This document shows positions 51,119 to 60,310 of a stretch of DNA of 64,000 nucleotides, one piece after another; positions within the stretch are counted from its first letter, which is position 1; each line of letters starts with the position of its first letter. Below the pieces are notes generated by a model. That model was not told the origin of the DNA, ran no database searches, and saw nothing but the letters and a program-made list of their open reading frames with translations. Position numbers and translations under genes: made by a program. The stretch is from an uncultured Clostridia bacterium (GTDB taxonomy: Bacteria; Bacillota; Clostridia; Oscillospirales; Ruminococcaceae): positions 62,001-126,000 of the forward strand of contig CANRLW010000001.1 in assembly GCA_947631575.1 (NCBI GenBank), written 5' to 3'.

Positions 51119-51577
51119 TTATTTGTGATATTTCAAGTTCGCGTTTATGCTTATCGCCCTGTAGACCTGCTCAAAAACCATTACCCTTGCAAGCGTGTGC
51201 GGAAACGTCATCGGCGACATTGACAGCCTCATGTCGCATTCGCGCTTGAAATTTTCGTCAATTCCATACGAGCTCCCTATTATAAAGCTTATCTCGGAAA
51301 TATCCCTTATCTTTTCCGAAAGCTCCTCGCTCGACATTGTTTTTCCCTCAACGCACATCGCGATCTTAAAACCCTTTGCATAGGCTCTCAGCTTTTCAGA
51401 TTCTTTCGAGAGAGCTTGGCTTATCTGAGTTCTGTTCGGGTCTTGCGGCAAAAACGCCGGTTCAACTTCAATTACCTTTACTGCCGCAAACGCTGACAGC
51501 CGCTTTCTGTATTCCTCGCAAGCCTCTCGGAAATAGCTTTCCTTTACCTTTCCGACAGCAATAAAATTTATATTCAT
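51119..51577 (-). CDS. rlmH: 23S rRNA pseudouridine-1915 N3-methyltransferase RlmH
   Basis: A 152-residue SPOUT methyltransferase acting on helix 69 of 23S rRNA. Family marks are the N-terminal INFIAVGKVKESYFREACEE, the SAM-binding knot FIIGSSYGIDENFKRECDMR and MTFPHTLARVMVFEQVYRAI with the C-terminal YHK. The usual Gly in FIIGG is Ser here. Its ATG overlaps the dacF stop by one base, so the two genes are coupled. Confidence 0.96.
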   Translation of the reverse strand: MNINFIAVGKVKESYFREACEEYRKRLSAFAAVKVIEVEPAFLPQDPNRTQISQALSKESEKLRAYAKGFKIAMCVEGKTMSSEELSEKIRDISEISFIIGSSYGIDENFKRECDMRLSMSPMTFPHTLARVMVFEQVYRAISINANLKYHK

Positions 51578-53130
51578 TATTTCTTTGACTTTGGTACAGT
51601 CGGTTTTCCTGCCTTTGAGGATGAAACGGCTATCTTTCTTTTAGAACGGAAGTTTTTCTTTTTTCTGTTTTTGGCTATGATATTCAGAATGATAACAAGT
51701 ATCACGATCAGTACAATTGCCGCACAAACCGCTATGAATATCGGTGAAGATACTATTTCCTCTACCTTTCTTCGGTAGTATTCTCCTTGATCTATTGCTA
51801 CATAACGAGCAGTGACAAGCGGTATTTCAGCCACGACATTATTTCCTATGACCATTTTAAGATTTCCCGCAAAAACTCCTTGTTCAACCGGCGCGGTCAT
51901 TTCATCTACTTCCGGCTTTATCATCTGAACGATAGATTCTGCGCCTTCCATTTTCGGCAGAAGAGTATAAAACTCGCCGTCAGTTACAAGCCCAACTTCA
52001 TCTGTTTCCGCGCCCATATCGACCTTTGCCGACATGATATATTCGTTTTTCCCGATTACACTCGCGTATTCAAATTCGGAATAAGCCCAGTCATAAAGAG
52101 CTTTGTGGTCGAGATAAGTGTATTCATCTTTAGGTGTCTTCCCGTTTTCGTCATAAAACGGCGCACCGAGAGTTACGAGAAGATACGCATAGTCACCTTT
52201 TGTGCATGTAGTAACAAGAGTCCTAACTCCTCTTGTATCCACTTTTTCCCATTTAGAAGTAGATTCGTTCAGCTCATAATATTCGTTTATGCTACCTGTT
52301 TTTACTCCTTTGACTCCCTCATAATAATAGGGAGAGCTGGTTTTCATCATCTTGTTTGTGGGGGTAACAGTATAGCCCTTGGGGTTGGTTTTGTTTGCAG
52401 GCATATCATATGAAGTTGACTCGCATATTTCCTTAAAACCCGGATATGTGTCTAGAGCATAGCGCGTTATCAAATAAAGATCTCTTGCTGATGTATAGTT
52501 ATCTTTGTCATAAAGACCATGAGTATTTGAAAAATGGGTGTTTGTACAGCCAAGCTTTTTTGCTGTTTCGTTCATCATTGAAATAAATGTGGGTATATCT
52601 CCCGCAACATTATAGGCTATTATGTTTGCAGCCTCACAGCCGGACGGGAGCATAAGCCCGTAAAGACAGTCCTTATATGTCAGATTTTCCTGCTTTGTGT
52701 CAAAGCCCGCTGTAGACGCTCCGCGGTAGTTCGGGTTATCTTCCCAGAACTCGTCGAAACAAACATAAGGACATTCTACTACCTTTGAAAAATCCGTAAC
52801 GTTTTCAAAGCACACCAGTGCCGTCATAATTTTCGTGAGCGAGGCGGGAGTCATTTTTTCATCAGGATTTTTCGAGCATACGACAATGTCAGTGTTTAAA
52901 TTTACCATAAACACGCCCTCGCTGTAGAGCTTGTCAGTGTCATAGAGATTATACTGCGGAAGATCGCCGTTTATCTCATCCGATACAGACGGCTTTGGAA
53001 CAGGCTCAGCCTCTGCTGATGACTGTGTTTCAGATTCGGCAAAAGCGTTCATAGGCGCAAAAGTTGTACCAAATAATGAAATTAACACAAAAAAAGTAAA
53101 AATAATTGTGAACTTTTTTGTTTTTAACAT
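51577..53130 (-). CDS. dacF: D-alanyl-D-alanine carboxypeptidase (DacF/PBP5-like)
   Basis: A 517-residue exported penicillin-binding protein that trims pentapeptides of peptidoglycan. Signal peptide at 1-31, catalytic SLTK at residues 97-100, second motif SGC at 163-165 (LPSGCEAAN, where most members have SGN), third motif KTG at 277-279. After the catalytic part a beta domain follows, then a membrane helix at about 465-490 and a strongly basic tail. The C-terminal helix anchors it to the membrane. It has a promoter at 53236-53208 and is followed by rlmH. Confidence 0.93.
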   Translation of the reverse strand: MLKTKKFTIIFTFFVLISLFGTTFAPMNAFAESETQSSAEAEPVPKPSVSDEINGDLPQYNLYDTDKLYSEGVFMVNLNTDIVVCSKNPDEKMTPASLTKIMTALVCFENVTDFSKVVECPYVCFDEFWEDNPNYRGASTAGFDTKQENLTYKDCLYGLMLPSGCEAANIIAYNVAGDIPTFISMMNETAKKLGCTNTHFSNTHGLYDKDNYTSARDLYLITRYALDTYPGFKEICESTSYDMPANKTNPKGYTVTPTNKMMKTSSPYYYEGVKGVKTGSINEYYELNESTSKWEKVDTRGVRTLVTTCTKGDYAYLLVTLGAPFYDENGKTPKDEYTYLDHKALYDWAYSEFEYASVIGKNEYIMSAKVDMGAETDEVGLVTDGEFYTLLPKMEGAESIVQMIKPEVDEMTAPVEQGVFAGNLKMVIGNNVVAEIPLVTARYVAIDQGEYYRRKVEEIVSSPIFIAVCAAIVLIVILVIILNIIAKNRKKKNFRSKRKIAVSSSKAGKPTVPKSKK

Positions 53131-53207
53131 ATAGACAAACCACCTTTTTTGGTATATTATATATATAAAGACTTTTTTTAAAAGCTACAAACAAACGTTT
53201 CACTTAT

Positions 53208-53236
53208 ATTATACAGAATAAAACGCCACTTGTAAA
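53208..53236 (-). promoter_or_regulatory. dacF-rlmH promoter
   Basis: On the minus strand: TTTACA (53236-53231), 17 bases, TATAAT (53213-53208), about 78 bases before dacF. Confidence 0.62.
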
Positions 53237-53292
53237 TAGTTTTCTCGAATTTGTAATAATTTTGTAATAATTTGAGAACTACGGAGGTATAA

Positions 53293-54024
53293 ATGATATA
53301 TATAACGGGAGATATCCACGGCGATTATTCGCGTTTTAAAGATCCAAAGCTAAGAAAGCTAAAATCAAACGACGCGCTTATAATCTGCGGTGACTTCGGT
53401 TTTATCTGGAACGGGAGCAAAAAGGAAAACAAACTTCTGAAAAAAATAGGAAAGCTGAAGTATAATGTTTTGTTTGTAGAGGGCACGCACGAAAACTACG
53501 ATCTTCTCGAAGAATATGAAACTAGCGAGTGGTGCGGAGGAAAGACGCGGCACATCTGCGGTAATCTACGACAGCTTATGCGCGGTCAGGTCTATGAGAT
53601 AGCAGGGAAGAAGGTCTTTGCTTTCGGCGGCGGACAGACCGATGATATTTCCGATGTTGATGAGGGAGTAAACTGGTGGAGAAGAGAAATGCCCGACGAC
53701 AGCGAATTTGAAGAGGGCGTCGAAAATCTTGAAAGTGCCGATAATAAAGTTGATTTCGTTGTAACATACGAGCCGCCCTCGGAAATGCAGGATTTCCTCA
53801 CGGGCAGCGGCGAGAAAAACCGCATAAATTCCTATCTCAGCGAGATAATGGGGAAGATAGACTTTAAATGCTGGTATTTTGGGAAACTACATTTGAATAA
53901 AAAAGTGTCTTCTAAATATCATGCGGTCTATGACAGTATTGTACCCGCGGATCTCACAAAAATTAAAAAAGTCCGAAAGGATAAAAATACATCAAATAAA
54001 AGTGAAAGAAAGGAAAAGGTATAA
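53293..54024 (+). CDS. Metallophosphoesterase-fold protein with altered active site
   Basis: A 243-residue protein with the calcineurin-like fold. The first ligands are kept: Asp7 and His9 (GDIHGDY) and Asp34 (ICGDFGFIW). Later ones are changed: GNHE is GTHE (Thr65, His66), the His of the usual S/T-H-x-PP is Tyr159 (VVTYEPPS), and GHxH is GKLH (Lys198, His200). Three of seven expected metal ligands are therefore missing, so it is probably weakly active or a binding protein. The 30-residue Lys-rich tail is unusual. GGAGG precedes the ATG. It overlaps the next gene by one base. Confidence 0.85.
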   Translation: MIYITGDIHGDYSRFKDPKLRKLKSNDALIICGDFGFIWNGSKKENKLLKKIGKLKYNVLFVEGTHENYDLLEEYETSEWCGGKTRHICGNLRQLMRGQVYEIAGKKVFAFGGGQTDDISDVDEGVNWWRREMPDDSEFEEGVENLESADNKVDFVVTYEPPSEMQDFLTGSGEKNRINSYLSEIMGKIDFKCWYFGKLHLNKKVSSKYHAVYDSIVPADLTKIKKVRKDKNTSNKSERKEKV

Positions 54025-54260
54025 TGGCAGAAATTACTTATGAAATTACAAAGGAGCTTGGAGTAATATCCGAAAACGCTAAGGGCTGGACAAGAGAGCT
54101 TAATCTTGTGAGCTGGAACGGAAATCCCGCAAAGTTCGATATCCGCGACTGGAGTCCCGACCATTCTCGTATGAGCAAGGGAGTTTCTCTTACAGAGGAC
54201 GAAATGAAAAAGCTTATAGAGCTTTTCAATGCCAGAAATGAAGAGGACAGTTTCGAGTAA
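54024..54260 (+). CDS. PC4-like single-strand-binding protein (YdbC family)
   Basis: A 78-residue protein matching bacterial PC4 homologues: GWTRELNLVSWNGNPAKFDI, RDWSPDHSRMSKGVSLTEDE and a C-terminal helix. YdbC-type proteins bind single-stranded nucleic acid as dimers. AAAGGAAAAGG precedes the ATG, which overlaps the phosphoesterase stop (TAATG), so both are made together. Confidence 0.92.
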   Translation: MAEITYEITKELGVISENAKGWTRELNLVSWNGNPAKFDIRDWSPDHSRMSKGVSLTEDEMKKLIELFNARNEEDSFE

Positions 54261-54315
54261 ACCGGAGAAAAGCGGCATATTCCGCTTAAGGCAAAGATCT
54301 TAATAATAGTAAAAT

Positions 54316-54362
54316 ATCAGACTGCCGAGAAACCCGATAAGAGAGGGCTATTGCAGTCTGAT
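54316..54362 (+). terminator. Probable terminator after the PC4-like gene
   Basis: ATCAGACTGC (54316-54325) pairs perfectly with GCAGTCTGAT (54353-54362); the loop has an inner CCC/GGG pairing. T-rich sequence follows (TAGTTTGTTTTAGTTTTTTG). Confidence 0.65.
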
Positions 54363-54398
54363 TATAGTTTGTTTTAGTTTTTTGTGTTGAGGGAGAAA

Positions 54399-55772
54399 AT
54401 GGCAAAAAGTTATGAAATAGATATGTGCAGCGGCTCGGTATTAAAGAAAATGCTGATGTTCTCGCTGCCGCTTATGGCGTCGGGAGTGTTGCAGCTTTTA
54501 TTCAATGCCGCCGACGTCATAGTTCTCGGAAGATTTGCGGGCGACAATTCTATGGGTGCCGTCGGCTCTACGAGTTCGCTTATAAATCTTCTGACAAACC
54601 TTTTTGTAGGACTTGCGGTAGGTGTAAACGTTATAGCCGCGCGCGCTCACGGAGCAAATTCAAAACGCGACATGGAAGAGGCGGTACATACTTCAATGCT
54701 CCTTTCTGCTATTTGCGGAGCTATACTAGCGGTGGTCGGATTTGTTTTCGCACCACAGATACTTGAGCTTATGAACGCAGCGGAAAGCCAGCTCCCGCTG
54801 GCTTCTCAGTACCTCAGGATCTATTTCCTCGGAACGCCCGCTCTTATGATCTACAATTTTGGCTCAGCTATATTGAGAGCTGTCGGCGACACAAAACGCC
54901 CGCTTTACTTTTTGACGGCTGCGGGCGTACTTAATGTTATCCTAAACCTTATTTTTGTTATTCTGTTTAAAATGGATGTTTCGGGCGTTGCACTTGCGAC
55001 AGTCATTTCACAGTGCGGTTCGGCAGGACTTACGGTATTATGCCTTATAAAAGAAAAAGGGGAGATACACCTTGATCTTAAAAATCTCCGCATAATAAAG
55101 CGCGTGCTGATAGGTATAATAAAGGTCGGACTTCCGGCTGGGTTACAGGGCTGCATTTTTTCGCTGTCAAATGTTCTTATCCAGTCGTCCGTTAATATTT
55201 TCGGCGATATAGTTGTAGACGGAAATTCCGCCGCGCAGTCTATCGAAGGCTTTATTTATATGGCGATGAACACCTTTTATCAGGCGGCAATATCCTTTAC
55301 CGGACAGCACGTTGGTGCAAAACGCTATGACAGAATTCCAAGAATATTGTTCTGTGCATTGGGCTGTGTTATGGCGACAGGGCTTATTCTCGGCTGGGCG
55401 GCATATCTTTTCGGACATCAGCTTTTGTCGATATATTCGGGAAGTTCCGAAGTAATAGAGGCGGGAATTACCCGTATGCAGGTGATTTGCACAACATATT
55501 TCTTCTGCGGAATGATGGATGTTATGGTAGGAATGATGAGAGGACTCGGCTATTCGACAGTGCCTATGATAGTTTCACTGATAGGAGCCTGCGGACTTAG
55601 AATACTCTGGCTTGCGACAATTTTCCAGATCCCCGATTATCACAACACCCTTTCGATCTACATAAGCTATCCTGTTTCATGGGCAATAACCTTTATGGTA
55701 CATCTTATCTGCTATTGCGTGATATGGGGAAAAGTAAAGCGAAAGCAAAAATTGTCGGAGGCAAAGGTTTAA
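54399..55772 (+). CDS. MATE family efflux transporter
   Basis: A 457-residue transporter with 12 predicted helices arranged as two halves. Family marks: LMFSLPLMASGVLQLLFNAA, DVIVLGRFAGDNSMGAVGST in the first half and GLPAGLQGCIFSLSNVLIQS, NTFYQAAISFTGQHVGAKRY in the second. These pumps export drugs or metabolites using Na+ or H+ gradients; the substrate is unknown. GAGGGAG lies 5 bases before the ATG at 54399; an in-frame GTG at 54384 is not favoured. Confidence 0.95.
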   Translation: MAKSYEIDMCSGSVLKKMLMFSLPLMASGVLQLLFNAADVIVLGRFAGDNSMGAVGSTSSLINLLTNLFVGLAVGVNVIAARAHGANSKRDMEEAVHTSMLLSAICGAILAVVGFVFAPQILELMNAAESQLPLASQYLRIYFLGTPALMIYNFGSAILRAVGDTKRPLYFLTAAGVLNVILNLIFVILFKMDVSGVALATVISQCGSAGLTVLCLIKEKGEIHLDLKNLRIIKRVLIGIIKVGLPAGLQGCIFSLSNVLIQSSVNIFGDIVVDGNSAAQSIEGFIYMAMNTFYQAAISFTGQHVGAKRYDRIPRILFCALGCVMATGLILGWAAYLFGHQLLSIYSGSSEVIEAGITRMQVICTTYFFCGMMDVMVGMMRGLGYSTVPMIVSLIGACGLRILWLATIFQIPDYHNTLSIYISYPVSWAITFMVHLICYCVIWGKVKRKQKLSEAKV

Positions 55773-55841
55773 GGTATTTATTTTCACTCTCTATGGCAAA
55801 TGAGTTTCCAATGTATTTTGCCGCTCAAAACTTATTCCGGC

Positions 55842-55914
55842 ATCTAGCCTCTTAATGTCTAGCCTCTAGATGGGGTCAAGGGGAAAAACCTTTTTCAAAA
55901 GGTTTTTCCCCTTG
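55842..55914. repeat. Interspersed repeat, modules B and C, behind spoIVA
   Basis: On the minus strand: hairpin CAAGGGGAAAAACCTTTT with its complement (55914-55877), then ACCCCATCTAGAGGCTAGA and a second AGAGGCTAGATG (55876-55842). The hairpin starts 4 bases beyond the spoIVA stop and can terminate that operon. Confidence 0.8.
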
Positions 55915-55918
55915 CTAC

Positions 55919-57391
55919 TTATAGTATTATGCAAATAAGCCCGCCGCAGCCGTCGTTTATTATTCTTCCTATTGTTTCTCTCAGTTTCATTCTTGCGTCG
56001 CGGGGCATTCGGTTGAGCTTGTTATGCAGCCCCTCATTTACAAGGTCATGCAACGATTTTCCGAAAATGTTGCTTTCCCAGATTTTCGTGGGATTTTCCT
56101 CAAAGTCCGTTAGTAAATAGCTTATAAGCTCTTCGGATTGCTTTTCGCTGCCGACTATGGGATTTATCTCCGTCGTTATGTCCGCGCTCATCATATGTAT
56201 CGACGGTGCCGATGCCTTCAGCCTTACTCCGTATTTTCCGCCTTGTTTTATAATTTCGGGTTCTTCGAGCCGCATTTCTTCCATCTGCGGAAGTACTATC
56301 CCGTATCCAGTCGCTTCGACCTCTTCGATCGCGTCCTTTACGCGCTCATACTTTTTCTTTATTTCCGCAAGCATAAGCATACACGGCATAAGGTCGCTCT
56401 CGCTGTTTATTTCAAGCCCCGTTTCCTCGCCGAGTATCTGATAGAACAATTCGTCTTTCAGCGCAATATCAATTATTCCCGACCCCGTTCCAAGATCAAG
56501 CTCACATGTTTCCGCGCGCTTTACATATTCACATTCTCCGATCTTTGTGCCCGCGTTCTTTATCATGCTTACATCGGCAACTTCCGAGCAGGCGCTCTTT
56601 ATTGCCTCTATAACGCCTTTTTTCAGCTTGTGATCTTTATCGAGCGACATGACCCATTTCGGGAGCTTTATCTTTATTTCCTTTACGGGGAATTTCAGCA
56701 ATACCTCTCCCAGTATCTCCGAAATATTATCCTCGTCCATTTCCAGACAGTTAAGCACAATTACCCTCTCGCCGTATTTTTCGGACATTTCCTCAGCAAG
56801 CTTTTTTGTTTCGGGTTTGTCTGGCTCACGGGAGTTCAGTATTATAACAAAGGGCTTGTTTATTTCACAAAGCTCATTTATTATTTTTTCTTCGGCCTCC
56901 GCATATTCTTTTCGGGGAATATCCGCTATAGTGCCGTCGGTCGTTATGACAACGCCTATCGTCGAGTGGTCGTTTATTACCTTTCTCGTGCCTATTTCTG
57001 CCGCCATATTAAACGGTATCTCTTCGTCAAACCACGAGGTCATGACCATTCTCGGAGCATTATTTTCAATATATCCTACCGCTGACGGTACGATATATCC
57101 CACGCAGTCTATCAGCCTTACGTTCATTTTTACATCGCCTATCGAAACTGATGCGGCATCTTCGGGAACGAACTTCGGTTCGGTCGTCATGATAGTTTTA
57201 CCCGCAGAGCTTTGCGGAAGTTCGTCTGCGGCGCGGCTCCTGGCATATTCGTCCGCTATGTTCGGAATGACGAGCTTGTTCATAAATCTGCTTATAAATG
57301 TAGATTTTCCCGAACGAACAGGCCCGACAACTCCGAGATAGATGTTTCCGCCTGTGCGGCGTGCAATATCGGCATAAATTGATGTGTTCAT
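55919..57391 (-). CDS. spoIVA: Stage IV sporulation protein A
   Basis: SpoIVA is the ATPase that polymerises on the forespore surface as the base layer of the spore coat. The protein has 490 residues (Bacillus subtilis 492). The N-terminal TRAFAC-like GTPase-derived domain has Walker A GPVRSGKST (residues 23-31) and VRLIDCVGYIVPSAVGYIEN. The C-terminal anchoring part ends in GGLICIIL. The ATG at 57391 gives the standard N-terminus and follows GAAAGGAAAG. It lies 19 bases after the SipL-like gene on one transcript. Confidence 0.97.
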   Translation of the reverse strand: MNTSIYADIARRTGGNIYLGVVGPVRSGKSTFISRFMNKLVIPNIADEYARSRAADELPQSSAGKTIMTTEPKFVPEDAASVSIGDVKMNVRLIDCVGYIVPSAVGYIENNAPRMVMTSWFDEEIPFNMAAEIGTRKVINDHSTIGVVITTDGTIADIPRKEYAEAEEKIINELCEINKPFVIILNSREPDKPETKKLAEEMSEKYGERVIVLNCLEMDEDNISEILGEVLLKFPVKEIKIKLPKWVMSLDKDHKLKKGVIEAIKSACSEVADVSMIKNAGTKIGECEYVKRAETCELDLGTGSGIIDIALKDELFYQILGEETGLEINSESDLMPCMLMLAEIKKKYERVKDAIEEVEATGYGIVLPQMEEMRLEEPEIIKQGGKYGVRLKASAPSIHMMSADITTEINPIVGSEKQSEELISYLLTDFEENPTKIWESNIFGKSLHDLVNEGLHNKLNRMPRDARMKLRETIGRIINDGCGGLICIIL

Positions 57392-57410
57392 AGAAACTTT
57401 CCTTTCTTTC

Positions 57411-58925
57411 TCAAACGGTCGGAACAACTATCATTCCTTCGAGCTTGTTTTCTTCGTTCGGAGTATTTTCAGCGAGCAAAGCCGAAACGGTCGTGTTGTA
57501 TTCCTTTGCAATTTCCCAGCAGTCCTTCGGCTCGTCTGCATAACATATCTTCAGCGCAAATTCGTTGTCTTTCTGCTTGGGTTTATCTTCGAGTATCTTT
57601 ACGGAATTCAGCGTATCTACATACATTATCTCGCGGACATCTCCCGAAACATCGCACGTTGCTGTTATTTCAAGAGTGTTGTCTGGCATTATCGCAAAGT
57701 TCGTATTAGAAACGTTTGTGCAGAAATAAACTGAACTGTTGTCGGTCGTTCCCGACAATACAGACCTTTCAAACGGTTCTTGTTTTTCAATGCAGAATAC
57801 CGCGCCGCTGCTGCTTTTTCCATAAGCCTTACACCGCAGAAGTCCCGAAAGTATAAGCTCGCCGTTTACGTTTCTTGCGGCGGCATTTTTAATTTCCGCA
57901 CGACAGTCCCACACAGCAGCTATTTCTTCGTCATGCTTTGCCGTAAGTTTAAGCTGAAAGTTCTGCGAAAGCGGTTTTGGGACAGTTCCGAGTTTTATCT
58001 TTGCTGTGGAGATCTCTGTTTCAAAATTGGTGGAATAAGCGTCGGACGCTGTTTTAATCTTGCTTTCACAGGCGGCTCTTATGGTGCATTCTGCGTTTAT
58101 CTCACACGACATAACTCCGCTGTCAGGGCGCGGTATAAGCTCACAGCCGAGAACGTTTATTGATGGTATAGCGGAATATTCGTCGCTTATCCCCGAAACG
58201 TCAAGTATCGCTGATACGGGAATTTCCGCCGTCATTTTTTCCGCGGTCACAGAAGAGCTGCTTTCGGGAATAGCGACCCCGTACAGCGCGTCAACGCAAA
58301 TAGTTCCTTTAAGTACCGCTTTGTCGGCTACTATACGCAGATCGCTTACTTTTGGAACAGCTGTGCTGTCTATTATAAAAGAAATACCCGAAGTGCCCGT
58401 ATCTATCTCCTCGCGTATAACAAGCTTTTTTGATGAGAACAATGTCTTTCCCGCACAGGATATTTCTTCGGTTTTGAGTTCAAGTTTGTCGGACAGATCG
58501 GGTTGTTTTATCTCGGAGCAGTTAAAAGCCTTTATCCCTATAGACACAGCTCCGCGCACATCTATCCTTCTGGGACTGACCGCCCTGCAAGAACAGTAGT
58601 CCTCACACACAAAAAAGCGCACGTCTTCCGCATATGCGCCAAGGGATACCGTTTTTGAAAACGTTGTCCTTCCCAGAACACAGCAGATCTGTCCGCCTTC
58701 TTCATTTGCATAGACGGCTCTTGCAATTATTTCTCCGTCAATGGTAAGTTTTCCGTCCGACGACACAGCGTATGACAGTATCCTTGGTGAAAGCGAGCCT
58801 GAAAGTGTTCTGAAAACCTCCGGACAATAGTCCGGAACGATACAGTCAAGCTCCGCACTTTGCTCTATTGCCGCGTCATAGAGCGTCTGTTCGGTATAAA
58901 TACCTTGCATTTCTTCTTTTTCCAT
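57411..58925 (-). CDS. sipL: SpoIVA-interacting spore coat protein (SipL-like, SPOCS + LysM)
   Basis: A 504-residue protein with repeated SPOCS/DUF3794 domains (VPDYCPEVFRTLSGSLSPRI; SDLRIVADKAVLKGTICVDA; ITATCDVSGDVREIMYVDTL) and a C-terminal LysM (DCWEIAKEYNTTVSALLAEN). This is the layout of SipL of Clostridioides difficile, which binds SpoIVA through its LysM and replaces SpoVID. The position directly upstream of spoIVA supports it. GAGGAGG precedes the ATG. A possible sporulation sigma-E-like promoter (CATAAAT, 13 bases, CATAAGAT) lies at 58980-58953; this is weak evidence. Confidence 0.87.
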   Translation of the reverse strand: MEKEEMQGIYTEQTLYDAAIEQSAELDCIVPDYCPEVFRTLSGSLSPRILSYAVSSDGKLTIDGEIIARAVYANEEGGQICCVLGRTTFSKTVSLGAYAEDVRFFVCEDYCSCRAVSPRRIDVRGAVSIGIKAFNCSEIKQPDLSDKLELKTEEISCAGKTLFSSKKLVIREEIDTGTSGISFIIDSTAVPKVSDLRIVADKAVLKGTICVDALYGVAIPESSSSVTAEKMTAEIPVSAILDVSGISDEYSAIPSINVLGCELIPRPDSGVMSCEINAECTIRAACESKIKTASDAYSTNFETEISTAKIKLGTVPKPLSQNFQLKLTAKHDEEIAAVWDCRAEIKNAAARNVNGELILSGLLRCKAYGKSSSGAVFCIEKQEPFERSVLSGTTDNSSVYFCTNVSNTNFAIMPDNTLEITATCDVSGDVREIMYVDTLNSVKILEDKPKQKDNEFALKICYADEPKDCWEIAKEYNTTVSALLAENTPNEENKLEGMIVVPTV

Positions 58926-59047
58926 AATATCCTCCTCGTATTAGTTTTGTACATCTTATGCTTGCAAGTCCGTATTTATGACGAGTTTTATTGTTTAATT
59001 GAAATGCAAAAATACATATACTTTTGAAATATTGTATATAAAAAGAC

Positions 59048-59076
59048 TTGTAATTTTCAGAAAAATGTGTTACAAT
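59048..59076 (+). promoter_or_regulatory. Probable corA promoter
   Basis: TTGTAA (59048-59053), 17 bases, TACAAT (59071-59076), 63 bases before the start codon. Confidence 0.5.
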
Positions 59077-59138
59077 AATACAAGTGCAAAAGAAAATGAT
59101 ATTTTGTGTTATATCGGGTCGAAAAGGAAGTGATCGCG

Positions 59139-60086
59139 GTGATAGAATTTTACAGGAGCATAGAGGGAAAAGTCTGCCATATAGAAGAATACGAGCAGGG
59201 CTGTTGGGTGTCTGTCATAAGTCCTACTGAAACCGAGATCTCGCGCCTTGAAGAAGACCTGAAAATTGACCGCGATTATATCCGTGCCGCGCTCGATGAA
59301 GAAGAGCCTTCGCGTATTGAAAGTGACGACGGCGTTACGCTTATTGTCGTTGACTATCCTATCGCCGAGCAGGACAACGATCCCGACAAGACCCTTTTGT
59401 ATTCAACTACCCCTATGTCAATAATAATAACAGACGAAAGCGTTATTACCGTCAGCGCGCGCGAAAACGCCGTAGTAGACGAAATTTCAAAAGGTGTTTT
59501 AAAAGGCATACGCACAAACTATAAAACAAACTTTGTCTTTACTATACTTCTGCGGATAGCTACGCGCTATCTACAGTATCTTAAACAGATAGACAAGATA
59601 TCAAATTATGTCGAAGGGAAAATGTACCTTGCGATGAAAAACAAGGGGCTTATACAGCTCCTCGGTCTTGAAAAATCGCTCGTCTATTTTTCTACGTCAT
59701 TAAAATCAAACGAGGCTATCCTTGAAAAGCTTATGCGCGGACGTTACATAAAGCTCTACGAGGAAGATTCCGACCTGCTTGACGATGTAATAATTGAAGT
59801 AAAACAGGCTATCGAGATGACAAACATCTATTCAAACATTCTGAGCGGAACAATGGACACATTCGCGAGCATAATTTCAAACAACCTGAATATTGTCATG
59901 AAACGAATGACAATACTTACCATTATAATAGCCGTTCCTACCATTGTTTTCAGTTTTTACGGAATGAACCTTAATGACGCGGCAAACGGACTTCCGCTTG
60001 CGAATATCTGGTTTCCGCTGATTTTAAGTATCGGACTTTCGGCAGTTGTCGGCATACTTGTAAATCTTATCCAAAAGTTTAAATAG
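59139..60086 (+). CDS. corA: CorA family magnesium/divalent cation channel
   Basis: A 315-residue protein. A long cytoplasmic funnel domain (ISRLEEDLKIDRDYIRAALD, long helices from about residue 150) is followed by two membrane helices; the selectivity motif YGMN lies between them in VFSFYGMNLNDAANGLPLAN. CorA pentamers pass Mg2+ and related ions. The GTG at 59139 follows AAGGAAGTG; an in-frame start at 59106 lacks a binding site. Single-gene unit. Confidence 0.93.
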   Translation: MIEFYRSIEGKVCHIEEYEQGCWVSVISPTETEISRLEEDLKIDRDYIRAALDEEEPSRIESDDGVTLIVVDYPIAEQDNDPDKTLLYSTTPMSIIITDESVITVSARENAVVDEISKGVLKGIRTNYKTNFVFTILLRIATRYLQYLKQIDKISNYVEGKMYLAMKNKGLIQLLGLEKSLVYFSTSLKSNEAILEKLMRGRYIKLYEEDSDLLDDVIIEVKQAIEMTNIYSNILSGTMDTFASIISNNLNIVMKRMTILTIIIAVPTIVFSFYGMNLNDAANGLPLANIWFPLILSIGLSAVVGILVNLIQKFK

Positions 60087-60310
60087 CTCCTTTCGTGCTT
60101 TCAAAAGCATGAGTTTAAATTTTTTACACAGTCCAATCTTTTAATTAAAATTATTTGGCATTGGCGTTGTACGTATCTTTCCGTATAACGCCGTTTTCTT
60201 TTCAAAAGCCTTTTTTTAACGGAAAATATACTCAAGATTAAAAATAGTGTTAGGGGAAAATATATAAAAAGAGAAAAGAATTTTCTCAATAATAAAAATA
60301 TGGTGATAAT

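Noticed and set aside
56138..57085. Long open frame (315 codons) on the plus strand
   Set aside because: It lies antisense inside spoIVA; composition is that of a shadow frame and no ribosome binding site or family is seen.
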